Shown here: positions 22,628 through 28,550 of the stretch, piece after piece
How positions within the stretch are numbered: position 1 is the first letter of the stretch
Layout of the letters: each line of letters begins with the position of its first letter
DNA from: an uncultured Lachnospiraceae bacterium
GTDB lineage: Bacteria > Bacillota > Clostridia > Lachnospirales > Lachnospiraceae
Assembly: GCA_910586555.1 (NCBI GenBank)
Contig: CAJUJY010000046.1
Location: forward strand, 1-28,550
Direction: 5' to 3'
DNA: 28,550 nt
Notes under the pieces: model-generated
The model's database searches: none
What the model was told of the DNA's origin: nothing
The model's input: only the letters and a program-made list of their open reading frames with translations
Translations under genes and position numbers: made by a program

Positions 22628-25192
22628 TTATATCTTCTTTCCACAGCACATTTTATATTTCTTGCCGCTTCCACAGGGACAAGGATCATTTGGCTGTATT
22701 TTCTTGCCTGTCCTTCTTTTTGGTGCAGACTGTACGGTTTCATCTTTATTAGTGCCTGTAACTTTTGCTACCTGTTCACGTTCAACCTTCTGTTCTACCT
22801 GGATATGTGTAAGTGCCTTTACAGTTTCCTCTGTAATTGAATCAATCATTGCATCAAACATATCAAAACCAGCAAACTTATATTCTACAACCGGATCCCT
22901 CTGTCCATATGCCTGTAAACCTATGCCCTGCCTTAACTGGTCCATATCATCTATATGGTCCATCCATTTCCTGTCAATAACCTTAAGAAGTATAACCCTT
23001 TCAACCTCACGTATATTATCCTGGTCAGGAAATTCTGCTTCTTTTGCCTCATATACTTTTACAGCCTCTTCTTTAAGCTGCTGTATAAGTTCTGCCTTTG
23101 TAATATGCTTTACTTGTTCCTCAGAAAGTTTTATCTTCTTTAATGGTATAATAGGAAGCAATATATTATTTAATTCATGTATATCCCATTCTTCCGCAGA
23201 GGTATCATCACTTATTACTGAATTAACGCATTTCTCCACAACATCAGTAATCATCTTATATATAGTGTCACGCATATTATCACCGTCAAGCACCTGGCGG
23301 CGTTCCTTGTATATAACTTCCCTCTGTTCATTGTTTACCCTGTCAAATTCCAGCAGGTTTTTTCTTATGCCAAAGTTATTTCCTTCAATCTTTTTCTGTG
23401 CACTCTCGATTGCACTAGAAAGCATCTTATGCTCTACCTGTTCACCGTCAGGCATTGCAGAAAAAAGCCCCATCAGTTTCTCAGAACCAAACAGGCGCAT
23501 AAGGTTATCCTCAAGTGAAATATAAAACCTTGACTCACCAGGGTCACCCTGCCTTCCTGCACGTCCGCGCAACTGGTTGTCAATACGCCTTGACTCATGG
23601 CGTTCTGTGCCTACAATCTTTAAACCGCCAAGTTCCTTAACACCTTCACCAAGCTTAATATCTGTACCACGGCCTGCCATATTTGTAGCAATGGTAACAG
23701 CACCCTTTAACCCTGCATCAGCTATTATTTCAGCTTCAAGTTCATGGAACTTTGCATTTAAGACTTTATGTGGTATGCCTTTCTTTTTAAGCTTGTCACT
23801 AAGGTATTCAGAAGTATCTATATTAATTGTGCCAACAAGCACAGGCTGTCCCTTTTTATGGGCCTCTTCAATGTCTGCTACAACAGCATTAAATTTTTCC
23901 TCCTGTGTTTTATACACTGCATCATCATAATCTGTACGTATTACTGGAAGGTTAGTAGGCACTTCTACTACGTCCATGCCATAAATATCACGGAATTCTT
24001 TTTCCTCTGTTATAGCTGTACCTGTCATTCCTGATTTTTTATCATATTTATTAAAAAAGTTCTGGAATGTAATAGTTGCAAGGGTCTTGCTTTCCCTTTT
24101 AACTTTTACATGTTCCTTAGCCTCTATAGCCTGGTGCAGCCCGTCAGAAAATCTTCTTCCTGGCATTATACGCCCTGTAAATTCATCTACAATAAGGACT
24201 TCATCATTATTTACAACATAATCTTTATCCCTGTGCATCAGTGAATGTGCCCTTAATGCAAGGTTAATATTATGTTGTAATTCAAGGTTATCAGGGTCAG
24301 CAAGGTTCTTTACCTGGAAAAACCTTTCTGCCTTTCTTACGCCTTCTGCGGTAAGGTTTACATTCTTGTCTTTTTCATCAACAACATAGTCCCCTGTTTC
24401 TTCTTCTTCTTCATTCATAAGGATATCTATTTTGGAAAGTTCCTTTGCAGTACCCTTTTCAAGCTGTTTTACAAATATATCACAAGCTTCGTAAAGCTTT
24501 GTTGATTTACCGCTCTGTCCTGAAATAATAAGAGGTGTACGTGCTTCATCTATAAGCACAGAGTCAACCTCATCTATAATTGCATAATGAAGCGAACGTT
24601 GTACAAGCTCTTCTTTATATACAACCATATTATCACGCAGGTAGTCGAAACCTAATTCATTATTAGTAGCATATGTGATATCACAATTATATGCCTTCCT
24701 TCTTTCATCACTATTTAAATCATTAAGAATTACACCAACTGTAAGGCCAAGGAACTCATGTACCTGTCCCATCCACTCAGCATCACGCTTTGCAAGGTAA
24801 TCATTAACTGTTACAATGTGGACGCCTTTGCCTTCAAGTGCATTAAGATATGCAGGAAGTGTAGATACAAGAGTCTTTCCTTCACCAGTACGCATTTCAG
24901 TAATACGTCCCTGGTGCAATATTACACCACCGATAAGCTGCACCCTGTAATGGCGCATGCCAAGTACACGTGTAGCCGCCTCCCTGACTGTTGCATATGC
25001 TTCAGGCAGTATATCATCAAGCGTTTCACCATTAGCCAGCCTTTCCTTAAACGCAGGCGTCTTTGCTTTAAGCTCTTCATCACTAAGCTTTTCATATTCT
25101 GGAGCAAGAGCCTCTATTTTATCAACAATGGGTATAATACGTTTTACCTCATGCTGGCTGTGTGTTCCAAATATCTTACTAATTAAACTCAT
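22628..25192 (-). CDS. secA: Preprotein translocase ATPase SecA
   Basis: 854 residues. Motor protein of the general secretion channel, driving unfolded preproteins through SecYEG. Walker A is MRTGEGKT at 100-107, Walker B region IIDEVDSVLIDEARTPL, then GRIMPGRRFSDGLHQ, TGTAITEEKEF, and GRAGRQGDPG in the second nucleotide-binding half. The C-terminal zinc motif CPCGSGKKYKMCCGKKI is at 838-854. The ATG at 25192 is chosen; an in-frame GTG three codons earlier overlaps the GGAG binding site. A strong promoter is at 25248-25276. It is the head gene of secA-prfB-hom-apgM-lysC. Confidence 0.97.
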   Translation of the reverse strand: MSLISKIFGTHSQHEVKRIIPIVDKIEALAPEYEKLSDEELKAKTPAFKERLANGETLDDILPEAYATVREAATRVLGMRHYRVQLIGGVILHQGRITEMRTGEGKTLVSTLPAYLNALEGKGVHIVTVNDYLAKRDAEWMGQVHEFLGLTVGVILNDLNSDERRKAYNCDITYATNNELGFDYLRDNMVVYKEELVQRSLHYAIIDEVDSVLIDEARTPLIISGQSGKSTKLYEACDIFVKQLEKGTAKELSKIDILMNEEEEETGDYVVDEKDKNVNLTAEGVRKAERFFQVKNLADPDNLELQHNINLALRAHSLMHRDKDYVVNNDEVLIVDEFTGRIMPGRRFSDGLHQAIEAKEHVKVKRESKTLATITFQNFFNKYDKKSGMTGTAITEEKEFRDIYGMDVVEVPTNLPVIRTDYDDAVYKTQEEKFNAVVADIEEAHKKGQPVLVGTINIDTSEYLSDKLKKKGIPHKVLNAKFHELEAEIIADAGLKGAVTIATNMAGRGTDIKLGEGVKELGGLKIVGTERHESRRIDNQLRGRAGRQGDPGESRFYISLEDNLMRLFGSEKLMGLFSAMPDGEQVEHKMLSSAIESAQKKIEGNNFGIRKNLLEFDRVNNEQREVIYKERRQVLDGDNMRDTIYKMITDVVEKCVNSVISDDTSAEEWDIHELNNILLPIIPLKKIKLSEEQVKHITKAELIQQLKEEAVKVYEAKEAEFPDQDNIREVERVILLKVIDRKWMDHIDDMDQLRQGIGLQAYGQRDPVVEYKFAGFDMFDAMIDSITEETVKALTHIQVEQKVEREQVAKVTGTNKDETVQSAPKRRTGKKIQPNDPCPCGSGKKYKMCCGKKI

Positions 25193-25247
25193 GAAATTCA
25201 CTCCTATATATTCTTAATTATAAGTAATAACAAAATAACCATTCTAA

Positions 25248-25276
25248 AGTATATCATTAAATCATTCTGTAATCAA
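25248..25276 (-). promoter_or_regulatory. Promoter of secA
   Basis: On the minus strand TTGATT (25276-25271), a 17-base spacer, then TATACT (25253-25248). Distance to the secA ATG is about 55 bases. The stretch 25277-25380 upstream of it is AT-rich with no visible gene. Confidence 0.7.
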
Positions 25277-25380
25277 CTCATATTTTTTATTATTGCACAT
25301 TTTGCCATAAAAATTAAGGCTTTAAAGGAATTTTTACATTTATCTGTTAATTATTATATAGCTTAATGTTGCTGCTGTTT

Positions 25381-25512
25381 GTCAAACGGATATTCGCAAT
25401 CCGCATTGCCTGCAAGCAGGCATTGGCTACTTGCTCATAACCTCATTAAGTAAGTCCTAAACCCACCGCTTAAGAAGCGTGTATTGTAAAGGGCTTACTT
25501 AATGAGGTTAAA
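25381..25512. repeat. Intergenic palindromic repeat, second long copy
   Basis: Shares ACGGATATTCGCAATCCGC, GCTACTTGC, CCGCTTAAGAA.CGTG and GGGCTTACTTAATGAGGTTAAA with the copy at 18712, in the same order. Here the outer stem AACCTCATTAAGTAAG / CTTACTTAATGAGGTT (25439-25454 with 25494-25509) is perfect over 16 bases. CCTGC-AAGC-AGG... near 25408-25420 adds a small stem. It lies 3' of the GNAT remnant. Confidence 0.75.
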
Positions 25513-25516
25513 ATAT

Positions 25517-25690
25517 TTACTGGTATGCGTCTTTAAAAAGCACAAACTGGAGGCTGTCACCAGAAGAACCATCTTTTCTCTTAAATATGCCTCCTGTTTC
25601 ATGCATGCCTTTTCTAAAACTCTTTTTGAACCTGTATCTTCACTGTCACAGCCTGCGGTAATTTTTTTAACCGCTTTTTTTATATGGCTA
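25517..25690 (-). pseudogene. C-terminal remnant of a GNAT acetyltransferase, frameshifted
   Basis: A minus-strand frame reads AGCDSEDTGSKRVLEK, then MKQEAYLREK, which matches the acetyl-CoA-binding end of RimJ/RimL-type GNAT enzymes (usual form GCDxxNxxSxRVLEKxGM). After LREK the frame carries on as unrelated residues, but a shift of one base gives DGSSGDSLQFVLFKDAYQ and a stop at 25517-25519, a sensible GNAT tail. One A missing from a run in GAGAAAAGAT would explain it. The N-terminal two-thirds are absent; the preceding gene overlaps at 25688. Not functional as it stands. Confidence 0.6.
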
Positions 25691-26230
25691 ATCCCATAAA
25701 CCACAACAAACCATTATAACAGTGTCACCTTTTACTGCCACATATTCATAATCAGCATAATAAGAACCACCCGTTTCAATTACTTCTGCACCCTGGATTT
25801 TACTAATAATATTCTCCTGTTCCTTAAGCGGGATTTTATTTAAACCTGCAAAAAACCTTATTTCTTTAGCAAGGTATTCCCAGTCCCTTTTAATAAACCG
25901 AAGTTCTGATGGAATAGCATATTCTTCATATAATTTTCCTCCACTGTCCAGGCATTTTTTTCTTCCAGACTGCGGTATGTCAAAGAAATCCTTATCCCAT
26001 TCCTCATAAAATGCTATGCCAGATAAAACTGCACGGACATATGCATTTGCAAAATTCTTTTGTACATATCCTTCCGGAAATCCAAATATACCAATATTAA
26101 TACCCATAGGGTAAACTTTAAACCAGTCGTTATATTCTGCTTCTATCTTAATCCATGCAAGCCCCATGGCAACATGGCAGAACTTTTCATAATTAGTTAT
26201 TAAATCTTTTAAAACAGCCAGGTAATCCAT
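25688..26230 (-). CDS. Hypothetical protein
   Basis: 180 residues, not recognised. It starts MDYLAVLKDLITNYEKFCHVAMGLAWIKIEAEYN and ends GGSYYADYEYVAVKGDTVIMVCCGLWD. Aromatic-rich, with alternating helix and strand content, no signal peptide or membrane segment, and no catalytic motif I can name. The composition and size recall small immunity or phage-defence-associated hypothetical proteins, but this is only an impression. A weak AGAAAGAG binding site lies 11 bases before the ATG. Its end overlaps the GNAT remnant, which suggests an insertion or deletion joined them. It is the last intact gene of the accessory patch between hpf and secA. Confidence 0.6.
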   Translation of the reverse strand: MDYLAVLKDLITNYEKFCHVAMGLAWIKIEAEYNDWFKVYPMGINIGIFGFPEGYVQKNFANAYVRAVLSGIAFYEEWDKDFFDIPQSGRKKCLDSGGKLYEEYAIPSELRFIKRDWEYLAKEIRFFAGLNKIPLKEQENIISKIQGAEVIETGGSYYADYEYVAVKGDTVIMVCCGLWD

Positions 26231-26393
26231 ATAAACATTCTCTTTCTTATAACATTATTTTCCTATTATAGAACCTGGTATATAAAAAATCAATATTAGC
26301 TGTAAAATATCCACGGCTATTTCATAAATTTTTAATTATATATAAATTATCTTTTGTTTACACACAATTAAAACTTATAAAACGGACGTATAA

Positions 26394-26431
26394 AATACCA
26401 GTCTGATGCTTTAAACTTCCATCTGGTATTT
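26394..26431 (-). terminator. Intrinsic terminator
   Basis: Stem AAATACCAG / CTGGTATTT (26394-26402 with 26423-26431, extended by ATG/CAT inside), followed on the minus strand by TTTTATACG. The stem starts inside the stop codon of the gene ending at 26430. Confidence 0.7.
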
Positions 26432-26810
26432 AACTCATATCAAATGTTGAATAACCAGACATATATATACATTGCATAAACCTGTGAAAATCCCTTTCGT
26501 TCCTCCATTTTTTAAATAATCCTTTTTTATCAAACAGGATTTCTATAACCATATCCCCCATAAAAAATTTAAAATAAGGTTTTTTTGCTGTTATATCCCT
26601 TATTCCAATACCATTTGTATTACAAGTGTTATTTATTTTTTTCCATTTTTCATTACATTCCTGGAACTTCACTACAAAACTATCATACATAATAATACCA
26701 TTTTTATCCACTGTAATAATATCCTTATATTTATATTGCATTTCTCTGTACATGCCTCTTTCTTTGTCTATAGCCACAAAACAATAAAAAATTTTGTGGT
26801 ACTCCTGCAT
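26430..26810 (-). CDS. Hypothetical protein
   Basis: 126 residues, not recognised. The ATG shares one base with the stop codon of the upstream membrane protein (TAATG), so it is likely to be translated with it. Start is uncertain: internal ATG codons at residues 20 and 24 follow AAAGAAAGAGG and may be the true ones, which would drop MQEYHKIFYCFVAIDKERG. The body (YKYKDIITVDKNGIIMYDSF, then FKFFMGDMVIEILFDKKGLFKKW) looks like a small beta-rich domain without cysteines of interest or membrane parts. A stem CCACAAAA/TTTTGTGG (26774-26799) lies just inside the gene and could hide the first start. Confidence 0.5.
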   Translation of the reverse strand: MQEYHKIFYCFVAIDKERGMYREMQYKYKDIITVDKNGIIMYDSFVVKFQECNEKWKKINNTCNTNGIGIRDITAKKPYFKFFMGDMVIEILFDKKGLFKKWRNERDFHRFMQCIYMSGYSTFDMS

Positions 26811-27232
26811 TACACATCTGGTTTTTTATCAATATCTTTAATACCAAAAAGCGATAATAGAAATGATATAATAATAATAGATATATCTGTTGCGGAAACA
26901 TTATCCATAAAGTAATCAACAATGCTTAGTCCAAGCGATGTAGAGATTGTATCTAAAATAATATATAAAAAAACAGCACTTTGTTTTGGTAATTTTTTTA
27001 AAGAAAGCAGCACTTTAGGTAATGTTTCTGCTATTAAATTAAGCGGGCAGGAAAGAATTGCCGCAATTAGAAAAAATAAAATAATACTTCCTACAGATTT
27101 ATACTGAAAACCAAATATCTTCATAACCACACCACCTAATAAAGCGGTAATTACTATTATAATAATAAATAATATTCCAAATAAAAAAAAGATAACTATT
27201 CTTTCATTATATTTATGCCAGAATTCTTTCAT
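26810..27232 (-). CDS. YrvL-like small membrane protein
   Basis: 140 residues with four hydrophobic segments (about 12-38, 46-68, 85-103 and 115-130) and a charged tail DIDKKPDV. The stretch KIFGFQYKSVGSIILFFLIAA followed by NLIAETLPKVLL resembles YrvL-family regulatory membrane proteins of Bacillus (IFGIQYDSLxSLxLF), but the identity is low and by eye. AGGAGATAA lies 6 bases before the ATG. It is coupled to the next gene by a one-base overlap, so both work together. A terminator (27275-27320) stands upstream and no clear promoter fits in the 50-base gap, so it may depend on read-through from hpf. Confidence 0.5.
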   Translation of the reverse strand: MKEFWHKYNERIVIFFLFGILFIIIIVITALLGGVVMKIFGFQYKSVGSIILFFLIAAILSCPLNLIAETLPKVLLSLKKLPKQSAVFLYIILDTISTSLGLSIVDYFMDNVSATDISIIIISFLLSLFGIKDIDKKPDV

Positions 27233-27274
27233 TTTTTATCTCCTAATAAATAACACAAACCAGCCAGGGTATTT

Positions 27275-27320
27275 TATAAAAATAAAAGGTTACAGGAAAT
27301 TTATAATCCTTGTAACCTTT
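27275..27320 (-). terminator. Intrinsic terminator of hpf
   Basis: Stem AAAGGTTACAAGGA / TCCTGTAACCTTTT on the minus strand (27320-27307 with 27297-27284), then TATTTTTATAAAAT. It is about 115 bases after the hpf stop codon. The 115 bases between contain another small stem, CTGGCA/TGCCAG (27383-27402), and AAGCAGGCATTG, also found in the repeat at 25381. Confidence 0.75.
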
Positions 27321-27436
27321 CTGTAAATTATATTTTATTCTAACCGCCTGTGGCAGATAAGCAGGCATTGTCTTTCTGCCCGCTGGCAAAACTCTCTGCC
27401 AGAAAAGTATGTTTTTTTAAGGACGGATTAATAACA

Positions 27437-27964
27437 TTAAAATTCTGGTTCTATAAGCCCAAATGTATTCCCTTTCCTTTTATAAACAACATTCACCTCA
27501 TCAGTATTTGCATTACGGAAAACATAGAAATTATGTCCAAGCAGTTCCATCTGTATACATGCTTCTTCTGGATCCATAGGTTTCATTGCAAATCTTTTAG
27601 AGCGGATAATCTTGATTTCATCATCTTCTTCTATCTCTTCTTCCACAAAAGCCTTGCTAAGCCCTATTGCTGACTGCTGCTGGTCAATAATTTTATTCTT
27701 ATATTTTCTTAACTGGCGTTCAATAATTTCTTCAACTAAATCTATAGAAACATACATATCATCACTAACCTGTTCCGCTCTTATTATGTTTCCTTTCATT
27801 GGTATGGTAATCTCTATCTTCTGCCTCTCTTTCTCTACACTAAGGGTAACATGCACTTCCGTTTCTGGAGTGAAATACCTCTCAAGCTTCCCTATCTTGT
27901 CACTAACCGCAGACCTAAGCCCCTCCGTTACATCAATGTTTTTCCCGCTAATAATGTATTGCAT
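27437..27964 (-). CDS. hpf: Ribosome hibernation-promoting factor, long form
   Basis: 175 residues. The N-terminal domain (1-100) begins MQYIISGKNIDVTEGLRSAVSDKIGKLERYF and binds in the decoding channel of the 30S subunit. The C-terminal domain (about 125-175), KRFAMKPMDPEEACIQMELLGHNFYVFRNANTDEVNVVYKRKGNTFGLIEP, joins two ribosomes into silent 100S dimers. The length marks the long HPF type of Firmicutes. Strong binding site AAAGGAG and promoter at 27995-28023. In many Firmicutes hpf is followed directly by secA; here about 2.2 kb of other genes lie between. Confidence 0.96.
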   Translation of the reverse strand: MQYIISGKNIDVTEGLRSAVSDKIGKLERYFTPETEVHVTLSVEKERQKIEITIPMKGNIIRAEQVSDDMYVSIDLVEEIIERQLRKYKNKIIDQQQSAIGLSKAFVEEEIEEDDEIKIIRSKRFAMKPMDPEEACIQMELLGHNFYVFRNANTDEVNVVYKRKGNTFGLIEPEF

Positions 27965-27994
27965 AATACCACTCCTTTACTATTTATTGTATCT

Positions 27995-28023
27995 ATTATA
28001 ACGCATGTATATAATATAATCAA
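27995..28023 (-). promoter_or_regulatory. Promoter of hpf
   Basis: On the minus strand TTGATT (28023-28018), a 17-base spacer, TATAAT (28000-27995), about 30 bases before the hpf ATG. Close to the sigma-A consensus. No sigma-B-type element was noticed. Confidence 0.75.
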
Positions 28024-28173
28024 GCAAAAATGCACAAATTTGACATTATTTAAACAGGCAGATAGTCTAAAATTAACTAAATTTCCATATAAATTTTTTC
28101 TATTAGGGAATTATATAATATACAATTTTATATAATACTTAGCCAAATGATATCTGCATCCTTATATTTCTGG

Positions 28174-28217
28174 AAAAATAAAAAGCTGCAAACCTCTTTT
28201 CATAAGGCTTACAGCTT
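28174..28217 (-). terminator. Terminator of the tRNA cluster
   Basis: Minus-strand stem AAGCTGTAAGCC / GGTTTGCAGCTT (28217-28206 and 28194-28183, with few mismatches), followed by TTTTATTTTTCC. It lies 12 bases after tRNA-Leu. Confidence 0.85.
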
Positions 28218-28228
28218 ATTAATAATAG

Positions 28229-28314
28229 TGCCGCAGACCGGAATCGAACCGGTACGGGTATCACTACCCACGGGATTTTAAGTCCCGGGCGTCTGCCAGT
28301 TCCGCCACTGCGGC
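28229..28314 (-). tRNA. tRNA-Leu (anticodon TAA)
   Basis: 86 bases. Seven-base acceptor stem GCCGCAG / CTGCGGC, D arm, anticodon stem CGGGA / TCCCG with loop CTTAAAA giving TAA, the long variable arm of class II tRNAs (TGGGTAGTGATACCC) and T arm GGTTCGATTCC. CCA is not encoded; the base after the discriminator A is C, then T. Confidence 0.96.
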
Positions 28315-28334
28315 ATGCCAATATTCTATTACAA

Positions 28335-28407
28335 TGGGACCTACAGGGCTCGAACCTGTGACCCTCTGCTTGTAAGGCAGATGCTCTCCCAGCTGAGCTA
28401 AGATCCC
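28335..28407 (-). tRNA. tRNA-Val (anticodon TAC)
   Basis: 73 bases. Acceptor GGGATCT / AGGTCCC, anticodon stem CTGCC / AGCAG-type with loop TTACAAG giving TAC, T arm ACAGGTTCGAGCCCTGT, discriminator A. CCA is not encoded. It lies 20 bases upstream of tRNA-Leu. Confidence 0.95.
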
Positions 28408-28487
28408 ATTTATTAACGGTTTTAACTATATCATATTAATATATAACTGTCAACTATAAAAATATACTATATATAATACATATCCAA

Positions 28488-28550
28488 CGACCCAGACGGG
28501 ACTCGAACCCGTGACCTCCGCCGTGACAGGGCGGCGCTCTAACCAACTGA
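28488..28550 (-). tRNA. tRNA-Asp (anticodon GTC), cut by the window end
   Basis: The 3' 63 bases are present: D-arm end AGTTGGTTAGAGC, anticodon stem with loop CTGTCAC giving GTC, T arm CGGGTTCGAGTCCCG, and discriminator G. The 5' acceptor strand lies beyond the right edge. Confidence 0.92.

Noticed and set aside
22167..23525. Open frame of 452 codons on the plus strand
   Set aside because: It is antisense to prfB and secA, runs across their gap and shows shadow-frame composition.
25495..25704. 69-codon minus-strand frame as a small gene
   Set aside because: It is the GNAT remnant with a frameshift; the tail after LREK is off-frame.
28139..28321. 60-codon minus-strand frame
   Set aside because: It covers tRNA-Leu and its terminator; it is a chance frame.
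1..28550. CRISPR array, prophage or integron
   Set aside because: No regularly spaced identical repeats, phage structural genes or integrase seen; the repeats present are dispersed palindromes.

Overview
The window looks like chromosomal DNA from a low-GC, anaerobic-type Firmicute, most likely a gut clostridium of the Lachnospiraceae kind. Pointers are AT-rich codon use, strong GGAGG ribosome binding sites, near-consensus sigma-A promoters, an hpf / secA / prfB neighbourhood, a FlxA-like protein, and a hom / apgM-like / lysC cluster. The family assignment is an inference; no rRNA or other marker fixes it.

Layout. 0-1.8 kb: an OmpR-type two-component system on the minus strand, with a putative response-regulator box just beyond it at the window edge. 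1.8-3.7 kb: a lone DUF4303-like gene and a FlxA-like coiled-coil gene. 3.7-5.6 kb: a TetR regulator with a duplicated palindromic operator, coupled to a flavodoxin-type gene that is broken by an internally deleted IS200/IS605 element, then an intact flavoprotein gene. 5.7-6.9 kb: fucO-like iron alcohol dehydrogenase. From 7 kb to the end everything that looks real is on the minus strand.

7-17.3 kb, in transcription order: tex, an arylsulfate-sulfotransferase-like protein that has apparently lost its catalytic histidines, cysD, a cysN-cysC fusion, cysQ, ktrB, ktrA. This makes PAPS from sulfate and ATP, recycles PAP, and is linked without a clear break to a potassium uptake system. 17.4-25.2 kb, in transcription order: secA, prfB, hom, an apgM-family gene (a candidate alternative homoserine kinase) and lysC, which together join protein export, translation termination and the aspartate/threonine pathway in one run. 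25.4-27.3 kb: a small accessory patch (YrvL-like membrane protein, two unrecognised proteins, a frameshifted GNAT remnant) that separates secA from hpf. 27.4-28.55 kb: hpf, then tRNA-Leu(TAA), tRNA-Val(TAC) and a partial tRNA-Asp(GTC).

A family of palindromic intergenic repeats built on GCGGATATTCGCAATCCGC occurs at about 10.0, 18.7 and 25.4 kb, each time just 3' of a minus-strand gene. The observations I would look at first are the AssT-like putative pseudoenzyme beside the sulfate-activation genes, the IS605-type relic that keeps both end hairpins and the tnpB 3' end (where an omega RNA would lie), the repeat family, and the possible attenuator in front of lysC. I see no CRISPR array, prophage or complete transposon.
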